Assembly (NCBI RefSeq): GCF_017353185.1
Contig: NZ_JAFMYV010000009.1
Span: forward strand, 124,001 to 188,000
Origin: Fibrella rubiginis
GTDB taxonomy: Bacteria; Bacteroidota; Bacteroidia; Cytophagales; Spirosomataceae
Reading direction: 5' to 3'
DNA length: 64,000 nt
Within the stretch, counting starts at the first letter, position 1. Every line of letters begins with the position of its first letter. The notes below the pieces were generated by a model. The model ran no database searches. It saw nothing but the letters and a program-made list of their open reading frames with translations, and had not been told where the DNA came from. Below, piece after piece: positions 18,192-26,586 of this stretch. The translations under genes and the position numbers were made by a program.

Positions 18192-18303
18192 CGAGTTGCC
18201 CGCCGGGGCGGTTTCCCTTCACTCGGATCGTTTTCGGTATAAACGGTTGCCCAGAGCTTGGATTTATAACATTTTAATGAGTGGCGTTGTTATTTTATTC
18301 TTA

Positions 18304-18420
18304 AGTACAAATACTTTTGTACTGCTTCTCGCGAAGCTATATCTCTCCAGGTCCAACTGGGCAGATGAAATGGTGTGGATATAGTCGGAAAGCTATTCAG
18401 GGATCCTGGGTAGCTTTTTT
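18304..18420 (+). ncRNA. Candidate structured RNA, copy 1, with terminator
   Basis: This stretch has no gene but clear RNA structure. Hairpin 1 is AGTACAAA (304-311) with its exact complement (316-323); hairpin 2 is GCTTC/GAAGC (324-337), directly stacked on it; CTATATC (337-343) can pair with GATATAG (378-384) to close a multibranch region; and a terminator stem AAAGCTA...TAGCTTTTTT ends at 18420. The 3' module AATGGTGTGGATA plus CGGAAAGC recurs, also just before a terminator, at 19124-19176 on the other side of the response regulator gene. It could be a small RNA or a leader element; 126 bases separate it from the next ATG. Confidence 0.55.
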
Positions 18421-18545
18421 CATAAAAAGAGATCTTAGTTAACGCAAACCATTTATCATCTATTTAACCGCTTTAAATAAATGTATTTGGCGGATCATAA
18501 TTTCGGTACCAACTTAACTGCGTCATAATCCGTAAAAGTACTTCC

Positions 18546-18986
18546 ATGAATCAAAACCATAAACCGTTACTTCTGATTGCCGATGATGACGACGACGACC
18601 GTGTCCTGATTGAACAGGCGCTGAAGCAAACGGCGTTCAATGGCCGGATTCACTTTGTGGAAGATGGCGAACAGTTGATCCAGTACTTAAAGGATTGTCA
18701 GGTTGAATCGCCCGATGCACCTGATCGGCCAACCTTACTTCTGGTGGATCTAAACATGCCCGTTGTGAATGGTGTTGAAGCGCTGACTTACATCAAGTCG
18801 GTGCCCGGATTGCGGCAGTTGCCGGTGGTGATGCTGACTACGTCGTCGGCTGAGAGCGATATTTCAACCTGCTACAATTTGGGTGCTTCGTCATTCGTTA
18901 TAAAACCGATTACCTTTACCAAATTAGTAGAGCTAATGGACTCACTTCGGGCCTATTGGTTGGGTACCGTTCAGTTGCCCCGCTGA
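18546..18986 (+). CDS. Stand-alone response regulator receiver (CheY/Rcp1-like)
   Basis: A 146-residue single-domain receiver. The acidic pocket is D13/D14 within the run IADDDDDDR, the phospho-acceptor is D68 in LLVDLNMPVVNG, T98/T99 and K120 (FVIKP) complete the switch residues. There is no output domain, so it probably signals by protein contact, like Rcp1 or CheY. No partner kinase is adjacent; two histidine kinases lie 26 and 32 kb away. The gene is bracketed by two similar terminator-linked RNA-like modules. Confidence 0.92.
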   Translation: MNQNHKPLLLIADDDDDDRVLIEQALKQTAFNGRIHFVEDGEQLIQYLKDCQVESPDAPDRPTLLLVDLNMPVVNGVEALTYIKSVPGLRQLPVVMLTTSSAESDISTCYNLGASSFVIKPITFTKLVELMDSLRAYWLGTVQLPR

Positions 18987-19027
18987 GGCCGCGTGATTTC
19001 TCAACAAGTGACTTACGAGCAGGTGGT

Positions 19028-19176
19028 GAGTGCACCGCCTTGTGTATAAAGATCCTTTACAAAGGGAAGGTTGAATAGCAGAGTGAGGTGCCGCACTGCC
19101 CTGCAGTAAACGACCCATTCTGTAATGGTGTGGATAGAAGCGGAAAGCCGGCGGAGTTTCTCCGACGGCTTTTTTG
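19028..19176 (+). ncRNA. Candidate structured RNA, copy 2, with terminator
   Basis: Downstream of the response regulator, a gene-free segment ends in a strong terminator: stem AAAGCCGNCGGAG pairing with CTCCGACGGCTTT (19144-19173), then a T run. Just upstream lies AATGGTGTGGATAGAAGCGGAAAGC (described here as AATGGTGTGGATA plus CGGAAAGC), the same module as in copy 1. The 5' part differs from copy 1, so only the 3' module is shared. It may be the 3' end of a small RNA family or of the response regulator transcript. The 5' limit given is a guess. Confidence 0.5.
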
Positions 19177-19295
19177 TTTATTCCCGTCCTATCTTGATTA
19201 AATCCATAATAAAAGTAGGATTAAGATAGTTTAAAAAGGAAACTATGTAGTTGGGTACGCTGTTTCTGCCTCAACTGCAACTATTTCTGAACCAC

Positions 19296-19709
19296 ATGAC
19301 GCTGCTTAGCAAGACCTTGTTCTGCCTTCTGCTCTGCCTGATTGCCGTGTCAACCGGCCAATCGACCGATAGCAATGCCGACCGAATTTTAGGCCGTTGG
19401 TTGTTTCCGAAGAAACAAACCTGCGTTGAGATCTACCGTGAAAACGGGCTCTATTTTGGCCGTATGGCTCAAATCAGTGGTAGTTGCCAGGCCAGTTATG
19501 GCGATATCAGCAACAAGGTGGTGCTTACCAATCTGTCCTACGCCAACAACGGTTGGTCGGGAGGCACGATGGTGCACCCTACGTCGGGCATGAAATTTAG
19601 CGTTGATATGAAGATGAGCAACGCCAACACGCTGATAGCGACAGTGTACAAAGGCATGCGCATGTTCAGTAAAGAATTAATCTTAACCCGCCAACAACCC
19701 GCGAGTTGA
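19296..19709 (+). CDS. Small secreted DUF2147-like protein
   Basis: With the ATG at 19296 the product has 137 residues and a clean signal peptide (MTLLSKTLFCLLLCLIAVSTGQ); an in-frame ATG at 19251 would only add a hydrophilic tail. The mature part, ILGRWLFPKKQTCVEIYRENGLYFGRM followed by a short beta-rich region with GMRMFSKELILTR, has the layout of DUF2147 (lipocalin-like, unknown function). No operon partner. Assignment to the family is probable rather than certain. Confidence 0.7.
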   Translation: MTLLSKTLFCLLLCLIAVSTGQSTDSNADRILGRWLFPKKQTCVEIYRENGLYFGRMAQISGSCQASYGDISNKVVLTNLSYANNGWSGGTMVHPTSGMKFSVDMKMSNANTLIATVYKGMRMFSKELILTRQQPAS

Positions 19710-19720
19710 TAGTAAGGCCT

Positions 19721-19816
19721 GAGAAGTAAGAGATAAGAAACAAGAGGCAAGAAAAAAGACGATGTTCAGCAACTGGGCACCGTCTTTTTTCTTGCCTCTT
19801 GTTTCTTATCTCTTAC
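19721..19816. repeat. Long perfect palindrome, heptad arms (element F)
   Basis: Arms 19726-19761 and 19781-19816 are perfect over 36 bp with a 19-base loop. The words run GAGAAGT, AAGAGAT, AAGAAAC, AAGAGGC, AAGAAAA in strict 7-bp steps, mirrored as CTCTTRY words on the other side. It lies between two convergent genes (stops at 19709 and 19834). The T run formed by the arm itself may allow termination on either strand. Confidence 0.95.
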
Positions 19817-19833
19817 CTCTTGCTTCTTAACCT

Positions 19834-21051
19834 CTAAAGTAGATCAGTAATGCGGCGACCGTCACGACCTGTAAAGGCGCTCTGGAATTCGCGGCGCAGG
19901 GCCAGTACCCGGCGGCGGGGGTGAGTGGAGATAAATACCGCCCGCATCTTGAGCAGGAAGCCAATCAGCAGATAGCCAAAAAACGACGCAATCAGCACGA
20001 CAAGGGATAATGTATTCGACATATTGCCGTGCAGGAAGAGAAACAGGATGGTGTTCAGCAATGACATACTACACAACACCGCAGTTGCACCACCGTGCGA
20101 AAGCCCATTGTCGAGCAGGATATGGTGCATGTGATTCCGGTCGGCAGAAAACGGCGAACGACCGTTCAGGATGCGTACCATAAACACGCGCAGGGTGTCG
20201 AAAATGGGTACAATAAGCACCACCATAGCAATGATGGGGGCATCGAAAAAGCTGCGCGGGTCGAAGCGGTAGGTGGTATTGAGGTTCACAAAGCGCACGG
20301 CAAAGAAGGCGAGGAAGAACCCGATGAGCAGCGACCCGGTGTTGCCCATGAAAATCTTGCTCGTGTGCGAGAAGTTAAACCGCAGGAAACCAACCAGCCC
20401 GCCCGCCAGAGCGAAGGCCATCGTTGCCATGGCGTAGTGTTCAGACAAGAGGAACCAACTGCCAAACGTGATGCTGGCGATGGTGGCAATGCCGCCCGCC
20501 AGCCCGTCGATGCCGTCGATGAGGTTTATGGCGTTGGTGAGGGCAATAAACACAAAGCACGTCAGCAGGATACTCACCACGTCTGTGATATAGTGGAAGC
20601 CCATGATGCCGTAGAGGTAATCTAGTTTCAGATGGCCAAGAAAGATAAGGCTACTGGCACTAAGTAGCTGAAAACCAATCTTTTTGTTTGGGTCGATGCC
20701 CACAAGGTCATCTTTCATCCCGATAAAAAACAGGATGGCAGCCCCTACGATGGAGAGATTCGTACAGTACAGATCGCGGGGATCATTGATGGGCCAGATG
20801 AAATAACTAATGAGCACGGCGGCAAAAATGGCCACCCCGCCGAACGTGGGGGTGGGTACTGAATGAGACCGGCGCTCGCCCGGTTTCTCCATTAGCGACT
20901 TTAATTCGGTGATCTTGATGACTACAGGAATAGACACCACGGCCACAAAACAGGCCACCAGAAAAGCCATCAGCACCTGGTAGAGGCCCTGCTGAAAGGC
21001 TGATTCTGTAAGCTTTTGCTGTATATAGGCTAAGAGTAGATCAGGATTCAT
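19834..21051 (-). CDS. Polyprenyl-phosphate sugar-1-phosphate transferase (WecA/TagO family)
   Basis: A 405-residue protein with about eleven membrane helices. Signature blocks of the MraY/WecA superfamily are present: FIGMKDDLVGIDP, NAINLIDGIDGLAGG, FMGNTGSLLIGF and DRNHMHHILLDNG. Such enzymes transfer GlcNAc-1-P (or a similar sugar-P) from a UDP-sugar to undecaprenyl phosphate, starting O-antigen, teichoic acid or exopolysaccharide synthesis at the inner membrane. It lies just downstream of three glycan-assembly genes in the same orientation, consistent with initiation of the same polymer. Confidence 0.92.
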   Translation of the reverse strand: MNPDLLLAYIQQKLTESAFQQGLYQVLMAFLVACFVAVVSIPVVIKITELKSLMEKPGERRSHSVPTPTFGGVAIFAAVLISYFIWPINDPRDLYCTNLSIVGAAILFFIGMKDDLVGIDPNKKIGFQLLSASSLIFLGHLKLDYLYGIMGFHYITDVVSILLTCFVFIALTNAINLIDGIDGLAGGIATIASITFGSWFLLSEHYAMATMAFALAGGLVGFLRFNFSHTSKIFMGNTGSLLIGFFLAFFAVRFVNLNTTYRFDPRSFFDAPIIAMVVLIVPIFDTLRVFMVRILNGRSPFSADRNHMHHILLDNGLSHGGATAVLCSMSLLNTILFLFLHGNMSNTLSLVVLIASFFGYLLIGFLLKMRAVFISTHPRRRVLALRREFQSAFTGRDGRRITDLL

Positions 21052-21180
21052 GTGATGAGTGAGTGCGGCTCGGAAGTGGTAACGAGGCTGTATGCTAACA
21101 ACTCCGGGGGGACAAAAATTGTGCTTTTCGCTTGATTACCAAGCCCCGAAAACTAATCTTCATAATTGCTTATTGAACGG

Positions 21181-21939
21181 TCAGGTCCGTTTTGACCAAA
21201 ACTGAGACAGTTTCCGAATGGGTTTAAGCCACAGGGTCAGCCAGTTCGGCTTAAGCTCATTCAACTGCCAGGCCATGCGATCTTCGCGGTTGGCTTTCAA
21301 GCGATTGCGTAAGCTGCTGTTGCTGACGCCCCCCAGCCGCATAACAACCAGTACCTCGTTGAGGTAAGCTATCCGTATCTGGTGTTTGTGGATAAGCCTG
21401 AGCATCAGCTCATAGTCGGCGGCTGAACGCAGGCTGGTGGTGAACATGCCGTATTTCTTATAAACGTTGGTTCGAACAAAAAAGGTGGGGTGAGGCGGCA
21501 TCCAGCCATACAGAAAATCGCCGTGCTGATAGTCGCCTGCCCGCCAGTAGCGGGTGACGCGATCCGGCTCGTTGCGTTGAGCATAGACCAGATCGCCGTA
21601 GACCCCATCAACCGTGGGCTGTTGCTGAAATACATCAACAACCCGGCCAATAACATCGGGGTGGCGGTATAAATCGTCCGCATTCAAAATACCGATGATG
21701 TCGCCGGTGGCGGCGGCAATACCTTTATTCATGGCGTCGTAAATACCGCCGTCAGGTTCAGAAATAAACCGGGCTATGCTGTTTCCATAACTGCGTATAA
21801 TATCGGCAGTGCCATCTGTAGACGCACCATCGATGATGATGTATTCGATGGGGCTATAAGACTGTCCCAAGACCGATTCAATGGCCTCGGCAATGGTATT
21901 GGCTCCGTTGTAAACGACGGTGATAATGGAAACGGTCAT
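21181..21939 (-). CDS. Family 2 glycosyltransferase
   Basis: A 252-residue GT-A enzyme: VSIITVVYNGANTIAEAIESVLGQ at the N terminus, IIIDGASTDGT and FISEPDGGIYDAMNKGI (the DGG/DAMNKG pattern typical of WcaA/colanic-acid-type transferases), and the NADD metal motif at about residue 86. It should transfer one sugar from a nucleotide donor onto a lipid-linked glycan in the cytoplasm. It overlaps the upstream acetyltransferase gene by four bases, so the cluster is an operon. Confidence 0.9.
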   Translation of the reverse strand: MTVSIITVVYNGANTIAEAIESVLGQSYSPIEYIIIDGASTDGTADIIRSYGNSIARFISEPDGGIYDAMNKGIAAATGDIIGILNADDLYRHPDVIGRVVDVFQQQPTVDGVYGDLVYAQRNEPDRVTRYWRAGDYQHGDFLYGWMPPHPTFFVRTNVYKKYGMFTTSLRSAADYELMLRLIHKHQIRIAYLNEVLVVMRLGGVSNSSLRNRLKANREDRMAWQLNELKPNWLTLWLKPIRKLSQFWSKRT

Positions 21940-22511
21940 GCAGAAATAGTACGCTGCCGAACAGCTACAGCGGGGTTACCCTGGTAAATGGTGTAGGGGG
22001 CCAGGTCGCGGGTGGCCACCGACCCCACGGCCAGTACGGCATGGCTGTGCATCCGCACCCCAGGGCAGACGGTGGCCCGGGCACCCACCCAGGCGCCGGT
22101 TTCGAGCACAATGGGCAACACCCGCAGGTCGAAGGTGGGCCGCTGATAGTCGTGGTTACCAGTCAGAAGCATGGCTCCCTGCGAGAGGCAGACGTTGTTT
22201 TCGATAGTGACCTGCGTGAGGTTATCGATCCATACCTGCTCACCAATCCAGACGTGGTCACCAATGGTAAGTAACCATGGGTATTTGATATTGACGGCGG
22301 GTTTGATGAGCACACCCTGACCTACCTTCGCTCCAAACAGGCGCAATAGGCTCACTTTGAGTGAGGCCGGCAGGGGGGCATACGAATTGAACAACCACGC
22401 GTTGGTAAAGTGCCACAGCAGAATCTTCCAGCGCGGTCCCGGATTGAACCACTGGTTGTTATAGGCCGACAGGTCGGTTCGGCCCTGCTGAACGGGTGTG
22501 GGGGGCATCAT
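21936..22511 (-). CDS. WcaF-like acetyltransferase (left-handed beta helix)
   Basis: A 191-residue protein with hexapeptide repeats (GVLIKPAVNIKYPWLLTIGDHVWIGEQ is within this region, residues about 66-95) and the NHDY and GAWVGARATVCPGV segments typical of WcaF-type acetyltransferases, which O-acetylate capsule or colanic-acid sugars using acetyl-CoA. It begins with two Met codons (22511 or 22508). It overlaps both neighbours by four bases, giving a tightly coupled unit with two GT2 transferases. Confidence 0.87.
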   Translation of the reverse strand: MMPPTPVQQGRTDLSAYNNQWFNPGPRWKILLWHFTNAWLFNSYAPLPASLKVSLLRLFGAKVGQGVLIKPAVNIKYPWLLTIGDHVWIGEQVWIDNLTQVTIENNVCLSQGAMLLTGNHDYQRPTFDLRVLPIVLETGAWVGARATVCPGVRMHSHAVLAVGSVATRDLAPYTIYQGNPAVAVRQRTISA

Positions 22512-23464
22512 TGGCTGGTGGTAGTCTTGGTTTCGTCCCGAACTCCAACGGTCAGATCGCGTCCGTGTTCCTGTTTAAAATAATTGATGATGGCCTGTTT
22601 GTCGTGACCGGTGTGGTTATACACTTCCATCAGTTTGGCGTCGACCAGAAACCGATACCACAGCCCTTGCAGAAAATGCCAGACAAATCCCTTTCGACCG
22701 TCCAGAAACCCAAGCTGGATAAGGTAACGGAACAGGAAATAGATGATTGGCCGGGTGAAGAGCGGCAGGGAAGCATACTTTTCTTTCAGGTATCGTTTGC
22801 GTTCTTCCTGCGTGCCAAACAGCCGAGGCGTCACGCGTACGGTTTCGTCGAAGTTGAATCGGATGTTAAGCAGGTCAATTACCTCGCGGGTGGCGTAGTT
22901 GTTGTGCTTTTGGGTCCACCAGGTAAGGTTGTTAAGGTTGTGGTCGACCAGATCATTGGCAAACTCAATGGTTTTGGGGGGCGCGTCAGTTGGGCCGCTC
23001 AGCTTGATGTGTTCGTCCATCCAGGTTTGTTCGCAGATGCCCTGCCCCTGCCGCCAAAGCCGCAATAGCCAGATAGGGTAGTAGCCCCCGTGCCGAATCC
23101 AGCGGTCCATGAACATCACGCGGCGCTTCACATACACGCCTGTCACGCTGGCATCGAGAGCGGGTAGCCGCTGATTGATTTCCTGGGCCAGTTCGGGCAA
23201 GATGTATTCGTCGGCATCCATCCGCATCAGCCATGTTGATCTGAACGGCGTGTGGTTAATGCCATAGTTGAACTGCACGGCGTAGGTAGACCAGGGGTTT
23301 TGCACCACTACGGCCCCCAGTTCCCGGGCAATGTCGACGGTACGATCCGTAGAGAAAGAGTCAACGATGAAGACCTGCGACGTAATGGAACGCAGACTGT
23401 CCAGGCAGCGGGCAATGTGCTTTTCTTCGTTGTGAGTGAGAATTATTACGGACAAGCCGCTCAT
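22508..23464 (-). CDS. Family 2 glycosyltransferase (WaaE/KdtX-like)
   Basis: With the ATG at 23462-23464 (MSGLSVIILTHNEEKHIARCLDSL) the protein has 318 residues; the longer frame adds a Cys-rich stretch with no homology expected. Motifs IILTHNEE, VFIVDSFSTDRT and RMDADEYI (the DxD metal site) define a GT2 enzyme of the LPS-core beta-1,4-glucosyltransferase type. The C-terminal half is rich in aromatic residues and contains an amphipathic membrane-binding region. First gene of the three-gene overlapping operon. Confidence 0.88.
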   Translation of the reverse strand: MSGLSVIILTHNEEKHIARCLDSLRSITSQVFIVDSFSTDRTVDIARELGAVVVQNPWSTYAVQFNYGINHTPFRSTWLMRMDADEYILPELAQEINQRLPALDASVTGVYVKRRVMFMDRWIRHGGYYPIWLLRLWRQGQGICEQTWMDEHIKLSGPTDAPPKTIEFANDLVDHNLNNLTWWTQKHNNYATREVIDLLNIRFNFDETVRVTPRLFGTQEERKRYLKEKYASLPLFTRPIIYFLFRYLIQLGFLDGRKGFVWHFLQGLWYRFLVDAKLMEVYNHTGHDKQAIINYFKQEHGRDLTVGVRDETKTTTSQ

Positions 23465-24063
23465 ACGTGAGGAGTTGACGAATGCAATTTTATCGAAAAA
23501 ACGGCACTTTACGAAGCTACATACCCTTGCCACTGCTGCGTAGGAAGGCGAAGTGCCACATACACAGCTATCTAATATAACGAATCTGCGGTTTGTCTAC
23601 TCTGGGGATATGCCCCAGTACGTGTTTCTCGATGGCGTTTTGTACTCTACGCCAACTAGTTCGGCTGAGTTCGTCGGGGTTGACCCATGAGCAATCACTT
23701 CGCTGACTCCTGTCTCGCAATACAATCTGCTCAGTAGTCGGCCATGGCATTCGCACTTATGACCTCACTTACTGCCCTGCGCGCCCAACTCCGCGACGAC
23801 GTATGCAGACAACGCATATATGTATACTTGCTATCAGAAGCCGGTGAGCAGTGTAAAACTTAGATGAGTCTGCTCCTCTTTATGCTGTTGATCGTAGTCG
23901 AGCACCGCCGCATTCGGAGAACGAAGGGCTGATGAAGCCTTTGTGCTGACCCAAAGCAGGCAGGTCGATTAGTGTCAGCGAGGTGACGTTGAGTATCCTG
24001 ACAGGTCATGAAACTGTACCGGCGGCAACGTTATAAAAGACCTTGCCGCTTCGAGGACGTGCT
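23465..24063. other. 599-bp gene-poor spacer
   Basis: I see no convincing gene here. A minus-strand frame of 62 codons (23568-23756) has an unremarkable composition and no recognisable motif. No long palindrome of the kind seen in other spacers is present, which makes this the largest spacer without one. An AT-rich patch around 23805-23830 and the TATAAAAG at about 24034 could belong to the promoter region of the downstream gene. Confidence 0.5.
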
Positions 24064-26583
24064 ATGAGATCAGTTTACTCACTGTTAGTTTGCCTGTTTA
24101 TCTGTTTGCCCCTTGCCGCGCAGTCACTAGTCACGTTTCAAACGCTGCCGCGTGATCTGCAATTATACGCCCGTGACGGAGCCAATCAGGCTGCTGTAGT
24201 GATCGAGGGTACAGCCACCGACAACAGCCTTGTTAGAGTTGCCTGTTTACTTAACCGGAATGGGCAGGTGACTCAACAGCAGCGGTTTACATTTTCCAAT
24301 ACGCGTATGTTCCGGTTTGCCCCGACTATTGTGGCCGAACTGGCGGAGTATGGCATTCGGCTTTATGGTTACCGCGCCACGGGTGACTCTGTCCTGCTGG
24401 CCGAACGCAAACGGCTGCTGTGCGGTGACGTATTTGTGATCTACGGGCAGTCAAACGCCATTGGTCTCGGCGGCCTTGATCAGAGCAAAATTGACGACCA
24501 GTACATGCGGCAATGCGGCTACCCCTTTGGTGTTGCCGACATTCCGGGGTCCATGCAGTGGTATCCGGCAAGCCAGCCCTACGGCGCGGTGGGTGCGTTC
24601 GGCCTGTACATGGCCGAAGCCATTATGGCCGTGACCAAAATTCCTCTCTGCCTTATCAACGGGTCGGAAGGAGGGGCCAGCCTTAACCAACTGGCCGACC
24701 GGAATGCCGCCAACACCACTGATCTGACCACGTTTTATGGGCGGATGCTGTACCGCACGCGCTGGGCAGGTTATCAGGGAAAAGTGCGGGCCTTGTTCTA
24801 CAAACAGGGAGAAGCCGAAGCCGGGTCGTCGGTAGCTGGCTATCCGGCCAGCTTCGACCGGCTGTATCGCTTCCTCCGGCAGGACTACGGCAACGAACCG
24901 CGCCTGTATGTGAGTCAGATCAACATTATGGCCGCTGGACAGGCAAACGTGGGTGAACTGCGTGACTTTCAGCGGCGACTGACATCAATCTATCCTGTTG
25001 GTGTAGAAAACATTGCCACCGTGGGCACACCAGGGTATGACGGTATTCACTACAGCCTGGAAGGCAACCGACAAATTGCCCGCGAACAGGCCCGGCAAGT
25101 GCTACGCGACATCTACGGGCAAAGCGATACGCTCCAGATTAACTCGCCCAATATCCGGAAGGTGGTACAAAATAGCCGTAACGACACGCTGACGCTGGTT
25201 TTTGAACCCGATATGCAACTTGTCTGGGCTGCCGATTCGGTGCTGGACCACGGCAATGGGCAGTACACCCGCAAACTGGCCGACGTTTTTTATCCCGACG
25301 GTCAGACCGGGCGGGTGAGTGCGGGGCGGGCCACCGGCAACCGGATTCAGCTTGCCCTGCGGCAGCCAGCTCCCGTGCAGGCGCTAACTTACCTGCCGCC
25401 TTATTTCTCAGATAAGCAGAACGGATTCTACGACGGTCCGGTGCTCAAAAACAGTCGGGGTATGCGTGCCTTTAGCTTCGACAACGTAGCCGTGGTTCGT
25501 GCCCTGCCCGCCATTACCAACCTGGCGGCAACGGCCAACGCCACCACCCGCGAGATAGCGCTCTCCTGGACGTTAAGTACCACCGCTGCCAGTGAGGTAG
25601 TGCTGGAACGAGCCGTAATTGGTGTATCACCTTTCGCCATCATTGCCACGCTACCTGCCACCACGAATACCTACCGCGACCGCCCGCCCCTGAGCCTGTT
25701 GGGCCAACACCAGTACCGGGTAAGGGTGATCAGCCGGGAGTCGGAATCGGGTCTGAGCAACGTGGCCGAAGGGCGGTTGCCCGTTGTTTGTACCCTGGCC
25801 GTGAGCCTGAGCGGCAGTAGTACGCTGGCCGTTGGAGCTACCGCTTCCCTCTCGGCCAGCGTAATGGGCGCACTGCCGCCTACCAACACGGTTGCACTCC
25901 GTTGGTCGGGGCCGGGCAGTAGTTCAGCGGTGGGTAGCTCATTGATCGTGAATGGATTGGCGGCGGGTTCAACCAATGTATATGCCGTAACGGCTACGCA
26001 GGGCGCCTGTTCAGCCACCGCCACCAGCACCGTCACCGTGCAGGGTGCCTGCACCCTCTCGGTAGTGATTGCAGGGGCACAAACTATTCCCTTTGGCGGT
26101 ACCCTCTCCCTGTCGGCTGTAGTGAGTGGTACGCAGGTGGGCCTGGGACCAGTAACCAGTCGCTGGAGTGGCCCGGCGGGGTATACGGCAAGCGGCACCA
26201 CACTGACACAGGCGGGGTTAACGCCGGGCCTGAGCGGCACTTATAGTCTAACCGTAGAACAGGGCCGATGTACAGCCGGCGCGGTGGCTGCGGTAGAGAT
26301 CCAGCTGCCGCTTGCCGTGGAAGAGCCCGATGGACCTGGGCGTATTGGGCCAAATCCGGTGCGGGCAGGACAACCCTTGTGGCTGCAGACGGCGGGCAAT
26401 GCCGGAACGGGACCCCTTAGCCTGACGGTCTGGACCCTGGCCGGGCAGCGGGTTATGAGCCGAACAATACGCCCCGCGCGCCAAACCGAACTGCCCACTA
26501 CCAACCTCGCCCCCGGCCTTTATTTTCTCGATATTGCCAACGGCACACAGCGGCTTGTGCATCAGCGGATTATCGTAGAGTAG
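24064..26583 (+). CDS. SGNH/sialate O-acetylesterase-like protein with T9SS sorting domain
   Basis: An 839-residue secreted protein (start at 24064, MRSVYSLLVCLF). After the signal comes a short beta domain, then an SGNH-type esterase with the nucleophile S130 in VIYGQSNAIG and the D-G-I-H block (GYDGIHYSLEGNR) holding the catalytic Asp-His; this matches the SASA family, which deacetylates sialic acid or acetylated glycans. Next are a fibronectin-III-like domain, two tandem repeats beginning CTLAVSLSG and CTLSVVIAG (Ig-like), and a T9SS sorting domain (RIGPNPVRAG). The stop is three bases from the stop of the convergent amylase gene. Confidence 0.85.
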   Translation: MRSVYSLLVCLFICLPLAAQSLVTFQTLPRDLQLYARDGANQAAVVIEGTATDNSLVRVACLLNRNGQVTQQQRFTFSNTRMFRFAPTIVAELAEYGIRLYGYRATGDSVLLAERKRLLCGDVFVIYGQSNAIGLGGLDQSKIDDQYMRQCGYPFGVADIPGSMQWYPASQPYGAVGAFGLYMAEAIMAVTKIPLCLINGSEGGASLNQLADRNAANTTDLTTFYGRMLYRTRWAGYQGKVRALFYKQGEAEAGSSVAGYPASFDRLYRFLRQDYGNEPRLYVSQINIMAAGQANVGELRDFQRRLTSIYPVGVENIATVGTPGYDGIHYSLEGNRQIAREQARQVLRDIYGQSDTLQINSPNIRKVVQNSRNDTLTLVFEPDMQLVWAADSVLDHGNGQYTRKLADVFYPDGQTGRVSAGRATGNRIQLALRQPAPVQALTYLPPYFSDKQNGFYDGPVLKNSRGMRAFSFDNVAVVRALPAITNLAATANATTREIALSWTLSTTAASEVVLERAVIGVSPFAIIATLPATTNTYRDRPPLSLLGQHQYRVRVISRESESGLSNVAEGRLPVVCTLAVSLSGSSTLAVGATASLSASVMGALPPTNTVALRWSGPGSSSAVGSSLIVNGLAAGSTNVYAVTATQGACSATATSTVTVQGACTLSVVIAGAQTIPFGGTLSLSAVVSGTQVGLGPVTSRWSGPAGYTASGTTLTQAGLTPGLSGTYSLTVEQGRCTAGAVAAVEIQLPLAVEEPDGPGRIGPNPVRAGQPLWLQTAGNAGTGPLSLTVWTLAGQRVMSRTIRPARQTELPTTNLAPGLYFLDIANGTQRLVHQRIIVE

Positions 26584-26586
26584 CGG

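Noticed and set aside
23568..23756. 62-codon minus-strand open frame in the gene-poor spacer
   Set aside because: Composition and length give no support, with no recognisable motif, start context or promoter box.
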